DNA of 64,000 bases, from positions 1 to 64,000 of the forward strand of contig RCAB01000147.1 in assembly GCA_003640385.1 (NCBI GenBank), in the 5' to 3' direction. Position numbers and translations under genes: made by a program. How positions within the stretch are numbered: the stretch's first letter is position 1; each line of letters begins with the position of its first letter. Under the pieces are notes generated by a model. The model was not told the DNA's origin and ran no database searches. It saw only the letters and a program-made list of their open reading frames with translations. Source of the stretch: Setaria digitata. Lineage: Eukaryota; Nematoda; Chromadorea; Rhabditida; Setariidae. Below are positions 51,052 to 63,763 of this stretch, one piece after another.

Positions 51052-52957
51052 GACAACCATCCAGGAATCACCTTGATTACAAGGCATGCTTCAATTGCGA
51101 TATCCGAGTGATAAAGGCTTGCTTGTGGTATGGTATCGAGATAATCCTGCAATATATCATTAGTTAATTAAATCTGTCACTTAAACCGGGTAAAACAATT
51201 GATAAAATTAGTGATATGGTTTAAAAAGAAAAAAAAAACTCGGCGAAACGGCAATAATTAGGTAAATGATCGAATTTCAGTAATACAAAAAGTTCTCGTG
51301 TTCCTTTCAATCTTTCCGTCGAATTATCGACAAGTTTTGCGAAATTCAAAATCAAAAAGAAAATTAGAATGTTTGTGTGATTTAGTCTAGGTAGATGAAG
51401 AGGGAAGAGGGAAGATAGAAATTGATAGTAAACATAGGAAGCGGTGAGTTTGGTAACGGCAAGATAAGGAAGGGATCGGATCGGAAAGATGTTGCCATTG
51501 GTTACTGGATGTTATTTGTTGTGAATGATAAATTTTATTGATATGTTCACTTCGGCTAACAGAGAGATGAAAATCGATTTTAATTTAAAAGAGGACAGAA
51601 TGCTACCACTAATCAACATCAACAGCAACATTATCACTACTATTGCAGCTACTATTGCTGTTATCACTGATAAACATTCTGATCTAGATATCTTAATCCA
51701 ACTATCCCGAATCTAACAGATGTCATTTACTGGTATCGCTTTTGAATCCACTATCGTCGTATTAGTGAATTTCCAATTGTTTGATTTTTTTTTGAAATTT
51801 AAATTTTGAGAAACTTTGCTACATTGCATTTCCAACTTGAACCGAGCCGTATCACTGTTCTCATTATGATTATTTTGTCCCATGTGAGTGTTTCAAGATG
51901 TCATCCAACACAGTGGTTTGTCAGTGGCTTCTTTTCTTTCAGGGAGCATCGAAGGCTAACAATGCAAGGGCATAAAGTTCAGCGATCAGTGAAATTCGGG
52001 TGAAATAGATCTATTCTGATTATTGCGATGTTGGACAGCGTGATCAGTCCTGTCTCTCCAGTCAATACGTGAGAGGAGACACGTGGACGTGTTATTGCTA
52101 GCCTCATATTGATGAGGAAGGTTGTCTCTTTCTCAGGCTTCAAGCATTCATATCTTCATTACTGACTAGCTAATTAAATGAAGCATACTTTTTCATGCGA
52201 AGATTAAATGAAAGCTTAACACTACGTACTTAGCCAAGTACTTATCCATCTGTCTATATAGGCACTTGACAAGTATATTGGGTACATAATCTTAAACTTT
52301 CAGTTTAGATATATGTTTATATCTCGATTTCATTTAAAAATTTATTATTCAGTTTTTATAAGATACCGTTGATTAACTTTACTGCTGATGCATGAATCAT
52401 TAAACTCGGAAAAGTATGTCTTGCCTGATTGAGCTTTCCGGAAATTTCAACATCATAAGTTTAATCATTTGAAACTTCTGGATGACTGATGGATGGTTGT
52501 GATGAGAGTTGTCGTTGCTTAACTTTTTCAGGTCCTTTTTTTAACGGCGTATTTTTCAGACTGAAAGTAAAAATCTACGTAACAGAATGATTTTCAAATA
52601 AGTTTGCATGCAATAATAATATTTAAAGACGAGATTTTTATATATTATTTAAAATTCTCAGAAATTGAGAACTGAAATGTAGTTGGATAAAACTTCATTT
52701 ACGGTTAATTGATGAAACTTCCGCTTGAACTTTCCTAGGAAGATATCTGGTATTCGGATGCAGGGAAGCAGAAATGGAATTACTACGGAAGCAAATGGAA
52801 CGGTAGTCGGAAGAATCTTTTGCAATCAGTTCCCGTTTCCGGTGATAATCTGGTCTGGAAATTCTTAAACTTGATTGTAGACGAAAGAATGAATGAATAG
52901 ATATGATGAGGATGAAGCAAACATAAACCGCTGCATTCCTATGCCTCTGTCCTGCCT
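50336..52957. other. Gene-poor stretch
   Basis: No exon is supported on either strand. A long T run lies at about 51020-51045. Short open frames near 51.5-52.0 kb and, on the minus strand, 52.7-53.0 kb have no splice partners or recognisable motifs. Confidence 0.5.
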
Positions 52958-53202
52958 GATCCGGAATGAATATTTTCATATATATAGTATGCCTGAATGC
53001 TGGCGCTGATATTCATCAAGTATGTTTCATAAATTTGTTAATTGCTGCTGATTTAAGCATTATATTCGCCTAGCACGAGTGTCTGTGTTGCATGTCCGTG
53101 TATGCGCATGTCTGTGTGTATGTCAGTGTATGTCATGTATGTATGTATGTCAGTGTATGTTTGTGTGTGTATATATATATATGAAAATATTCATTCCGGA
53201 TC
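52958..53202. repeat. Perfect 29-bp inverted repeat with 187-bp spacer
   Basis: Bases 52958-52986 and 53174-53202 are exact reverse complements (arms begin GATCCGGAATGAATATTTTC and end in a TA run). They enclose 187 bases and abut the minisatellite. The arms could be terminal inverted repeats of a small non-autonomous element or could form a stem. I see no clear target-site duplication. Confidence 0.85.
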
Positions 53203-53600
53203 ACCATGTCTGTGTGTATGTGAGTATATATCGTGTCTGTGGATATGTCAGTGTGTGTGTGTGAGTGTATGTCATGTCTGTGTGTATGCCAGTGCATGTC
53301 ACGTCTGTGTGTATGTCAGTGCATGTCATGTCTGTGTGTGTGTGAGTGCATGTCATGTCTGTGTGTGTGTGAGTGCATGTCACGTCTGTGTGTATGTGAG
53401 TGCATGTCATGTCTGTGTGTATGTGAGTGTATGTCGTGTTTNCACGTCTGTGTGTATGTGAGTCACGTCTGTGTGTATGTCAGTGCATGTCATGTCTGTG
53501 TGTGTGTGAGTGCATGTCATGTCTGTGTGTATGTGAGTGTATGTCGTGTTTGTGTATGTGAGTGTATGTCAGTGTATGCCATGTCTGTGTGTATCTGCAT
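53203..53600. repeat. 27-bp TG-rich minisatellite (with one N)
   Basis: A tandem array with a unit close to CATGTCTGTGTGTATGTGAG plus seven bases. Substitutions between units are mostly C/T or G/T changes. The 27-base period is a multiple of three, so reading frames stay open on both strands by construction, giving Cys-Val-rich or Thr-His-rich nonsense proteins. N at 53442 marks a join inside the array, so the copy number in the assembly is unreliable. Confidence 0.92.
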
Positions 53601-56600
53601 GACTTCAAGGCCTTAAACGCAAGAAGTTTGATGAGTGAATGTTGATGAATGAAGGATGAGGGGGGCACGAAGCGTCCCATCGGAGCACAAACCTCATTGT
53701 GTGGCCCGCTAGGGGAGGTTTGCACGCCCTCACACACACACGCAGGCACACGCATCCACCCACACAGACGCACACGTGCAAACGTATAAACGCACATACA
53801 CTGACACGTGTGTGATGGACACGGACAGGCTCACTTTAGCTAAGTAAACAGACTGTTCAGCCTGATGTGCACGTTGAAATGCACGAAATGTAAAAGTGAA
53901 AGGTGAGGATGTGCTAGCACACGATAAGATGGGATGACGTATGAGCCGTAAAATGTAGAAGCGAATTATCATGAGACAGAACTTTCTGGCATGTTCATAT
54001 TACTTGGGTTGTCTAAGGAACTTAAGTGTATCACATAGTTTAGTCGGAAGTGATTGGTTGAGTCTGACAGGAGGAGGGAATTGAATCATTATGCTTTTTC
54101 GCAATTATCAGTAATTAATAGTAGAACTATTATGCAGATATACCAGTGCAAAAATTACTCATAGTATTATACTGATATTTGCCAGTATCATGATAGGAGT
54201 ACCACAACTATAAGTGATAATTACCATAGTATCATGATAATGGTGTCAAGAGTGTTTTATATGAATCCGTCACTGATTCATGAACACTGAACATAAAAGA
54301 TTGCAGTTAGGTTTTGTTGCTTCTTAACATCTTTTCTCCCTAATCTGTTATCAGACTATCTATTTAGCAGTTAGTATTACGACTGTTTTTCTCCTATTTC
54401 TCACATCTACTTGACATTTACCTATCATTTATCGTGTGAAAATCGTTCTGTTCAATTTGGAAGTTGTTCAATTTACTGTTAAATACCTTTAATTTCTCAT
54501 TTCATCTCTGATAATTTCCATCTTCTGGCAGTATCCCTTGGAGCAACTTTGCTGATGAGTGAATTATCAAAAAGCTCAACTAACTGCCGAGTGAAACAAT
54601 GAAAATATTTCTTCTCTATCCGTGCATTCTAATTTCTTCCAATTAGATGAAATATATTCAACTTTTGTGATTATCTGTTAACATTAGATTAGTCACTGTT
54701 GAGTAAATACAGAAAGGCATCATTCTAGTATCATACCAAACCTGTTGTCACCTATCGAGCTGCATTTTTTTTTTTTCAAAGTGCTTTGGAAGTTAAAATT
54801 TTCGACTTCAAATAGCAGTTTATACTTTGAATTTGTGTGCTTTCTGTTGACATCGATTTATAATTGTTAGTTTGGTGATTGATAGTTTGCAGTTAATAGA
54901 CTATCGACTTAGACTTGGAAAATTCGTTGGCTTTGTCGAGAAGCAGAACGTCACATCGTGTAAAAACAGCGGCAATAATTTAACATTTTATTTCAAATTT
55001 GTATTCAGATATTTCAAAACAACCTGAGGAGTGTCTTATGACAATAATTCGTTAGCAGGAAGTTTTGAGAAGTGTCTTCCTCCGCTTTTACGGAAGTTTT
55101 ACCGGAACTGTACATGGGAAGGGTAATAACTACATTACAGAAGCCCATAAGCAAGAGATACGTTAGACGACGGATGCATCGATTTGGAGAGAAAAAGATC
55201 GTGAAATGCGGAGGTCAAGCGTAGTGAGACCGAGATGACATTATTATGTCTTAGCGGAGAGGAGAAGGTTTATAGGAAGGTGAAAACAGAAGGCAGATTG
55301 AAAGATGAGGATTTAGAGAGGTCAGTTTACCGACTATCTTGATTATCTGTTACTTGTTCTACTCATCAGGAGTATATATTACTGGAAAAGTGAGAATTAG
55401 AGTTAAGAATGAAGAATGAGTTCGAGTTCAAGGATCAGGGGTAAATGGAGAAGAAGGAAGAGGAAGGGTAATGAGAGATTTTTAAAGGGAAAAAGAAATA
55501 GAGAAAAGGTGCTTTAAATAGTCGATATCTGTTTGTATGTATATAGCATTAGTTGGCAACACCGATTATCACCATCACTGTCATTTACGAAAGCAACCTA
55601 AGCCTGTCTGTATCATTCTCTGGCAACTTATCATCGTCTATCTCTGCGTCCTTCGATGAACTCATTTGCATGTTTTCGAGTCCAGTTCACTTCCTTCCAC
55701 AGGTAATTGTCTAGTTTCATCACTCCTGCACCTAGATTAATTACTACCAGTAATTTCTTTCTGATTAGCTGCACTCTTTTTCGGAGGGTTTTTTCATTTT
55801 CGATTACAATGCAAACACAGTTACTTTATGTTTCTAATTGGAAATGATAAAGTCACATTTACGAGACATACGTGAGCAACGGATTCACTCACGTGCAATA
55901 TACAACTGGTTCGTTTATCCAGTGTTCATTTCCTTTCAAAAGCGAACCTCTTATCATTTGTTTATCTTTCACTGTTAACGTTCTTATCATCATGCTGATT
56001 TTTTTTTCTTTTTGTCCTGATTTACTCAGAAAATTATGATGATAATGATGCTGGGATAGATGATGTGCCTATCACTCGTATTTCCAGCAGTTCTCCTAAT
56101 TACCCTAATTTTTGCTACTGGACCAAAGTTTTAGTAAGCTAGAGGAAAATGATTATCAGTATCAGTGCGAGGGAACTCCCTCGAATCGGCGTATTTGCAA
56201 GACTGCAAACTGGACGGGGGAAGGAATGGTTCGGAATGATTGTTTTTGTGATCAAGATTTTTGGTTTGTAGAAATGTGAGAAAGGATGAATAATGGATGT
56301 GATGTATATGGTGGTGGTATATTGCCCTGGAAACTATATGAGTGCCATTTTCTCATTTAATTTTGAGTGCTGATGATTCAAAGGCTCGCTCAGTAGGTCC
56401 GCATAGATTGTTCCTTCATGTCCCTGAAATTCCCTCTCATTTCAGTCTTAAAAATTAACTCTTAATGTCGTCGTTTAGATGATGCAACTGTTATATAGGT
56501 GAATACTTGCGTGCTACACCTAATCCTGAAAATATACAGGATGATTTATTGCAGTCCGTTAGTGCCTTCCTTCTTTCAGATTTTTCGGCAACCAGACCAA

Positions 56601-57874
56601 TATGTGCAGTTGTTTATTCGCTGTCTGGTAGCTGTGTAAAGTACGGAGGATTACCGGACAGTACGCTAGGTTAGGCAGTTGTTGCGTCACACGCACGCAC
56701 GCACACATACACGTAGAAGTTAACTTGTCGGAAGTGAGCTGCTGTTCAAGCACACATGCATGCATGCATGCACGCCCTACACGGACAGACACACAGACAT
56801 GCACATACACAGACAAACACGTGATGACGCGTCAAACCTTTTTGCCGGCAGCGTTTCGCATATCGATTTTTGTTCCATATCATCGCGATGTGCTTGCGGT
56901 GCGTTCATAAATTATCGACGAGACTCAAACTCTATGCGTGTCTGCGTGTATGTTGTCTGTGCTGCATGTCTGTGTGTGTATGTGTGTGTCTGTATATACA
57001 CTCATTAAATTTGTTTTATTTTTCAGGACTTCCATCGGTGTTTGTGCATTTTGTCCCAGAAAGCGTTAAAGTTGCCTCACTCCTCCGACATCATCCGTCC
57101 GTCCCTTCCGTTCCGTTCCATTCCATTCCTGTTCCTTCCGTCAGTCGATCCAATACGATTCGGTTGATTGTCGGAACTGTAGAGCATTTCTACTTGATGA
57201 CATTTATTGTTAACATAGTAGCAGTAGTTAATTATTCTTTCGGGTCGTTTCGTTTCATCAATCGATCAATGAAAATTTCATATGTAAAAGGTTTCAAAAT
57301 ACGGTCATGGTGAATCGAGCAGAGTCATGTGGTGTAATGTGCTATTTTTATTGATGCATTTTTTTCATATTAGTAGAATATATGGTTTAAATAACTCTGG
57401 TGATAGTTTAAACCGCATTGAATTGGTTCGTAATTCTTCCTCCTTTTGCCATTCCAAATGAACCATGAAAGAACATTGGTAAAGAGTATCATTTGTTATC
57501 GTTTTTTTTTTTTTTTTCTATCCTGTTCGAAATATGATTTGTCATAAATTTTTGAGATTAATGGCAAGTACTTATCATAATCATATCAAAAATCATGTAT
57601 TTTTTTCCTTTTTCAAGTTTTGCTTATTGGTTTGATTTCTACTAAAAATTTTTTCGATGTTCTTGAGAATTTAAAATGTTTCATATGCTATTTTGTAACA
57701 CTCTATTGATTTTTTTTTCTTTTTTTTTTTTTTTTTTTTTGACTGAAAATTGGAAAATATTCTGACATTGTTGGAGTCGTGTTGTTCAGCGATGAGCTGA
57801 AATACGTATCGTAACAGAAACCTTCCCCAAAATTGACATTTTATATTATAGTTGGTATGCACAAAGTGATTCAG
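53601..57874. other. Gene-poor stretch upstream of the p66 gene
   Basis: It holds CA-rich tracts (53715-53815, 56690-56825) and TG-rich tracts (56935-56998), an ATGC run near 56757-56770, and a TTCCR pentamer-like run near 57100-57145. An acceptor-like TTTTTCAG near 57020-57027 followed by a moderately GC-rich block could mark a non-coding 5' exon of the p66 gene. TGATTCAG at 57867-57874, 16 bases before the p66 ATG, is a better candidate acceptor for that gene's first coding exon. Confidence 0.45.
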
Positions 57875-57890
57875 TAGAACATCCAGAATT

Positions 57891-60800
57891 ATGGCAACAA
57901 AATCAGAACATCGAGCATCAACAGAGAGTACCTCAAAAGCGGTAAATGGTGCAGTTGATGTGCATGCCTTGGAAGCGGAAGCGGAAACTTTCAATGGTTT
58001 TGAAGAGGTCTGTATTTAGTCATCACCCATTAATTTATTTACGCATTCATTTAAAGTGTAGGTTGGTTATCCAAAATAATTTTTACGAGTCGGGTTGGCG
58101 AAATATGATAGCTTCAAAAAAAAAAAAATCTCTTCGAAAAGCTTCCCTATGAAACTTGCATTACATATAGAATCAAAAAGAAAGTCAATGACCAAAATAA
58201 TGTTAAGTACAATTACTTTTGTACAAACAACTATTAGTAATTAAATAAATGAAGGTGCCGAATTTGCTGAGCAAAAAATTTACAGCAAATGCAAATAAAA
58301 GCTTAAATTTTTATCTGGATTGAGTTTCTAAAAATTTTGAGAACCATCCAACTCGGATCACTTTTTCTATAAAAAATAGTTTTTCATTGTGTTTTGAGCG
58401 TGGATTTGATAAGATTGTTTTCTGTTCTTCAAATTGGGAATTTGCTGAAGCTTATAGGTAGAGATATTTGATTTTTTGGAGAATTTAGCATACTTTTCTA
58501 TTCAAGTTGTTATAACAAAGGTTTGTTTTATTTTGCAATGCATTTTTCGATTCATGATTTTCATCGAATTTCATTTTTGTTTTTAAGTGCTTAGAAAAGG
58601 TTGTAATCAGTTATGAAAATTTCTAGATATTTTCTAAAATAAAACCGCTTCCATCCATTTAGAATGGAATGTGCCATGAATCAACTTCGTCAAGCGTTGA
58701 TCAAGGTGGAGAGGGGGATGCAGTGATTACGAAAACGGCAACAGCTAACGATGGTGATGTGTCACCATCATCATTACGTCGCAGTACACGTGCTTGCGCT
58801 TTGAAAGCTGCGGAACGCATCAAGCTGAAAGAAACGCTCACTCCGGTGATGGATGGTGTAGCATCACACAGCGTAAGTATTAGCAAATAATTTGATTGGA
58901 AAAAGAAATCAAAAAGATAACTTCTATAAGTTGAGGTTTCTTTATTCAGACATCTTCGGAAACATTATTCAGTTGTTCTTCAGTCCCTTAATCCGTGAGT
59001 AAATATTAGCTAGATCAGTTTTTTTTTGTCCCTTAATTTTTATAAGTTTTACACTCTTAGGTATGATTTATAAAAATATCCAGCAATGCCATCCTGAAAC
59101 ATTGCTTCACGAATTACGTGTTTTTTAACTTCACTATGTATTCCATAAACAGTTTCAATAAACTGTTCTGAAATATTGGCNAAAATATCCAGCAATGCCA
59201 TCCTGAAACATTGCTTCACGAATTACGTGTTTTTCAACTTCACTATGTATTCCATAAACAGTTTCAATAAACTGTTCTGAAATATTGGCTATCAGATGAT
59301 GTCATAACCTAACGTTATTAAAAGCGTGTCATTGCTGTAACGCGGTCTTCTTCATTTCACACTTTTTAAACTATTATTAGCTATCACTCCATAATATCAT
59401 GATTGATGAATGTGGCGTAAACATTATCAACTCGGAGCTAGATATCTGGTGCGGACTTAAAATTATTCGGAAACATAATGTATTTACAGGGTGAGGGTTA
59501 CATTTCTGGAGCCGAAAATGACGATGAGGAGCCACTTGTGAAGAAGAAGCGTTATGCTGAAGGCCGGACTTTAGACCAAACTGATTGTAAATTTGGAATC
59601 AAAGTCGAAAACGATGAAGTATTATTGATGAGCGATGAATCCGAGTTGTCCAGTTTAAATGACACGGAATTCGAACAAGTCAAAAAAGTCTTTGATAGGG
59701 TATGTAACTGTTGCAGAAATATTTAATTCGTAGTTGACTGGGAAAGAATATTGTTTAGGAAGTCCAGTGACTCTAAGAGTCCTATTTTTGATTTAAAAAA
59801 AAAGATGAGGGAGCTTGATGGATTTGAAATTAAAATGGGATATTCATTCTTGTTCTTTTTTTTGTGATATATGTAACTGTATGTAACTGGGAACTGTTTC
59901 CACAAAGGATGTGACATATTTTTTTTTTTTCATTTCCATTCACTGGCAAAATCAGTGCGTGATAGACCTGACTAGATGAGTTGATGGATAAATGGGGTGG
60001 AGTTTAATGATTTATGATTGCAGACTCTCCATCGAGAACAAACCGATGAGCAAAAGAAGGAGCGCGAAATGATGATTAAAACTCTGGAAGCTGAGCTGAG
60101 GAGGGAGGAAGCAAAACTTTCTATGCTCAGAAAATTGCGAATAAGTCAACAACATTCCGTAAAACAGGTTCATATCTTTAGCAGTGATGGGTGGTGCAGT
60201 GATGAAGTAGTGATAATAATATGGATAACATTTATGGCGTTGTTAAGGATAGGTTTGATTTTCGCTGTATCCATCGGTTATCAGAACACACTATTTACGA
60301 TTTCCATTGAATAAATAATTCGTACATATTTGCATTTATTAATGGATGCTTGCTATGAAACTTTTAGTAATGTGCCTATGATTTGGTGATGCTGTTGTTA
60401 TTCCTTCAAGTTCACCGTTATATATTCACCCAACCAAGAAACAGAGCATTACAAAAGCTGTTACATCTTAATGTCTTCTAGAATAGACATCAAAATATTC
60501 GCTTAAACAGATTTTTCAGAGATGAAAAATTTGGTATAGTACAGTATTAATACGGTTAGCATGACTTATTCTGTTGAATGACAGATGGAGTAACCAGGAA
60601 AAAAAAGTAATTCGAATAACTAAGCTTAATTTACGTTAGAATTAAGTCGCATACATCTTTTTACGCAGAGCAGTAAGCCATTTATCGTGCTTATATGTCA
60701 TCCAAAAATTTTTTTAGATACAGGAAGCAAATATGCGAAAATTGACGGCTAATGTTGCTCAAAATGGTAGTGGCCATGCTTATAAACCACCAGTTGCTTC

Positions 60801-63609
60801 CATCCAGAATCGAGCTACATCTAATAGTCATACAAAAGGTTGGCATAAATTTTCTGATTTTAATCGATTCATAATTTATGACGTACACTATTTATTCCTA
60901 ATTTGCATTGCAAGTCCCTCATACCACTCAATGTTTTAAGTTTCAAGCATTTAAAATCTATCAAAACTGACAGAAGAAATATTTATGTGACATATAAATT
61001 TGAAGATCGGATGTCTATGACCGGAATTTGTTTTATATATACTTCACTTATTACAGAATACAGCAACAAGTACTTGTTAAATACAGATGAACAAGTTCAA
61101 CAAGTTGCATGCAATTTTCCAAAAGAAGTAGATTTCTGACATAACTCAGACTAAGCCGAATGCTGTGACATAATTTATTCAAGCAGTCTCGAAATTTATA
61201 GCATCAACTTCAAATGCATCGTCTCGTGCAGTTGCGTCTGCTGCATCCGCTGCAGCAGCTTTAATGAATTTGAATTTGACGCCACAACAGCAACAGTTAC
61301 TGCAGAATGCAGCCAAAAGTGGTTTATTGAATACAGCTGCGGCTCAGGCATTGCTGCAACAAGCTCAACAACAGGCACAAGCTAATAATGGTGAGCAACT
61401 AATTCTCACATGAATAACGTTTCACGTTGCCATCCATGCACTTGAAACAGTGCCATTTCCAAATCACACCACAGATTCAATTCGAACTGAATAATTTGAT
61501 TATAAATCATTACGATTGCTTAATCAATGTTGAATTAAAGAATAGCTGCTGATGCGTAGCATGGCCACGGTCAATGTGGTACGGACGAAACTTTTGTTGA
61601 TTTTTTCAGAAAAGTATCAACAGGAGTTGAAAGACGGAAGTGGGTGAGTAAAGAATTTAAAGTAATACGGAATTTGGAGGTGACCTCAGCAATGGAGTAA
61701 AACAGTGCTCAATATTGGGCAAGTTTTTAGTACCTATTCTAAAATCCAGCCTGTCACACTTGTAATTTTAGGACGTTTAACTCAGCATGCAGCAGCTTTA
61801 GCCACTGCTGCGCTTCTTTCACAACATCAGCAACAACAACAGCAGCACCAGCAACATCACCATTCACGAAACAATGCTGCTGCTGCTGCACTGGCTGCTA
61901 AAGAAACCGCTGCGCAAAGAGCTGCAGCAGCTAAGCTTGCGTTGCGGAGGCAATTGGAACAACAGTTACTACAGGTAAGTGTGAAGTTTTCAGAAATGAT
62001 AAACTGAGGTGGTTTCTAAATTTATCTATTTTTCTGAAATTTCTCGAACGCGTAAGAGCATGAGAGAAAACAGTTGTGAGAAAGGTAAAAGAACTTGTAT
62101 AATATACTTTTTTAATGTGTACCAGAAATTCTATTATTATGTTCTCTGCAATCAAAGCATTTCCAGAAATCAAATTAGTCAGATTTAAGGTCCTTCGTTT
62201 TTTTCAGCTTCTTTGTTTCCACTGTTTTAATGTTCGTTTATTTCCCCATTCCTTCGCTTTAATTGGTCACATACTTCCACAGGTATTGTTTAATTTACCC
62301 CAACTTCAGATCCCGCCACCACGGCCTCCACCTCCAGATATGCATTTTATTCCCAATGGTAGTCAGCCAGATTTCCTAATGTATTTGGGTCTAGATATCG
62401 CTGTTCAAAGGCTGTTAAAAGATAAAGTAGCTACAAAGTAAGTCTGTTTTTTTCTGACGAAAAATTTGGGAAGGTACTGTTATTAAGTAAAACATTGATG
62501 GTTGGCCGGTGTGGAGTTGCTACATTCCAACATGTGTTAATGACACATAAATTGGTGTAAATTTCTGTCGTTAGTATTGAGTAGATGTATATTATATATT
62601 CTCTTCTCTGCAAGTGCATGTGTCATCCAAGCAAAAAGACGCATTTTTATGCACTGGTTGTTTATTTGAAACTCTCAGCATTTCTTAACTCAGTTAATTT
62701 TTAAAAATTTTTCGAAAGCATTGCTTTTAGACGTGTCACTGAGGGGCCTTATCTGTGCGAAGAATGTGGTACCGACTTTACACCCGTATGGCGTGCCATA
62801 GGAGCAGATGAAAATTCATTAAACTTGTACTGTGATGCATGCGTTAAAGCAGCACAAAAGAAGAAGCTGCGACAAGAACATACGGCGCTGCTGAGGAAAG
62901 CTTTCAATAAAGTGATGGAAAAAGAACAAGTAAGGACGGAGATGGCATAAAGTCTCAATTTTTTTTTTTTTAATAATTTCTGAAATAACGTAACCATTGG
63001 TACATATGACAAAATTTTCTCATCCTGGAGTTATTGGCATAAATGAAACAAGGAGATCCTTGCAGAGGTGATCTGAATAACATTCAAGTAACTCTTTTTT
63101 ATTTAGGAATTAGAAAAGCAAATAGCGGAAGGCAAATTCGAGCCCGTAGTGCCTTCTTCATCAACACCTCGCTCATCGACTCCAGCTACACCACCTCTCA
63201 CCGCAGCTGCTCTGAAAACTGCGCCTTCATCTTCTGGTGCCTCACTCAGTGCACCCAAAGCTTCTACTTCTTCCGTAAGCAATTACAACTTCAAGGATAT
63301 CGGTTTTGGATTCTGTTACAATTAGCTGAAGTTGTATTCGTTTTGTAGGCAAGTCATCAACAGCACCATACCAAATCAGGTTCACACAAAAGGCCTGCAG
63401 CGACTGGCAGTAATACCGTAGCACAAGCTGCTTCACAAAATGCTGCAGCCGCGGCCGCCGCAGCTGCGCTTGCAGCAGCAGCAGGTGCAACAGGTACGAG
63501 TAGTTTCCTGCAGCAGCAGATGGCAGCTGCAGTGGCACTCCGACAGACAAATCCCATGCTTGCAGCCATGATGGCGAATCCTTTGCTTAATGCGCCGAAT
63601 ATGTTGCAG
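57891..63609 (+). CDS. dcp-66: Transcriptional repressor p66/GATAD2, NuRD subunit (3' end outside window)
   Basis: The p66 subunit bridges MBD2/3 and CHD4 in the NuRD chromatin-remodelling complex (established for the family). Exons: 57891-58007, 58663-58872, 59490-59699, 60024-60167, 60718-60838, 61187-61390, 61772-61974, 62283-62437, 62731-62929, 63107-63274, 63349-63609, all in phase, 664 codons so far, then a GTAAGT donor. Conserved region 1 (exon 4) is the coiled coil LEAELRREEAKLSMLRKLR that pairs with MBD proteins. Exon 8 has the p66 motif PDFLMYLGLDIAVQRLL. Exon 9 holds the GATA-type zinc finger with Cys464, Cys467, Cys489 and Cys492 (CEEC, then CDAC). Long Ala and Gln tracts fill exons 6, 7 and 11. 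The start is the first ATG after an acceptor. The gene continues past the right edge. Confidence 0.93.
59073..59289. repeat. Duplicate 108-bp copies flanking a single N in a p66 intron
   Basis: Bases 59073-59180 and 59182-59289 match except for one T/C change, with N at 59181. They lie in the intron between exons 2 and 3 of the p66 gene. The likely cause is unmerged overlapping contig ends. Confidence 0.85.
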
Positions 63610-63708
63610 GTAAGTAAAATCTATTTTTTTTTTTTTTTTTTTTGCACTTTTCAATAAATAAAAATATCTGAAATTCTGGGGAAATTTAAATAAATGGAAG
63701 AATTTGTC

Positions 63709-63763
63709 ATTTGACAAAATGCTCGCTATTGATTTGAAATTTGACAAAATGCTCGCTATTGAT
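63709..63763. repeat. Two-copy 30-bp tandem repeat in a p66 intron
   Basis: A 25-base match (ATTTGACAAAATGCTCGCTA and five more bases) occurs at 63709-63733 and again at 63739-63763. No N lies between them, so this one may be a real local duplication. Confidence 0.85.

Noticed and set aside
53079..53797. Long open frames on both strands encoding Cys-Val or Thr-His repeats
   Set aside because: They follow from a tandem repeat with a period divisible by three and show no start context, splice support or domain.
56870..57313. 147-codon frame with an acceptor-like site near 57027
   Set aside because: The first half is TG-repeat sequence and the rest is a simple TTCCR-type run with no motif. At most it is a non-coding leader exon of p66.
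61611..61644. Possible extra p66 exon after TTTTTTCAG, ending at GTGAGT
   Set aside because: The splice signals look good, but the 34-base length would break the frame between exons 6 and 7, which join correctly without it. It could be a poison exon, but nothing else supports that.
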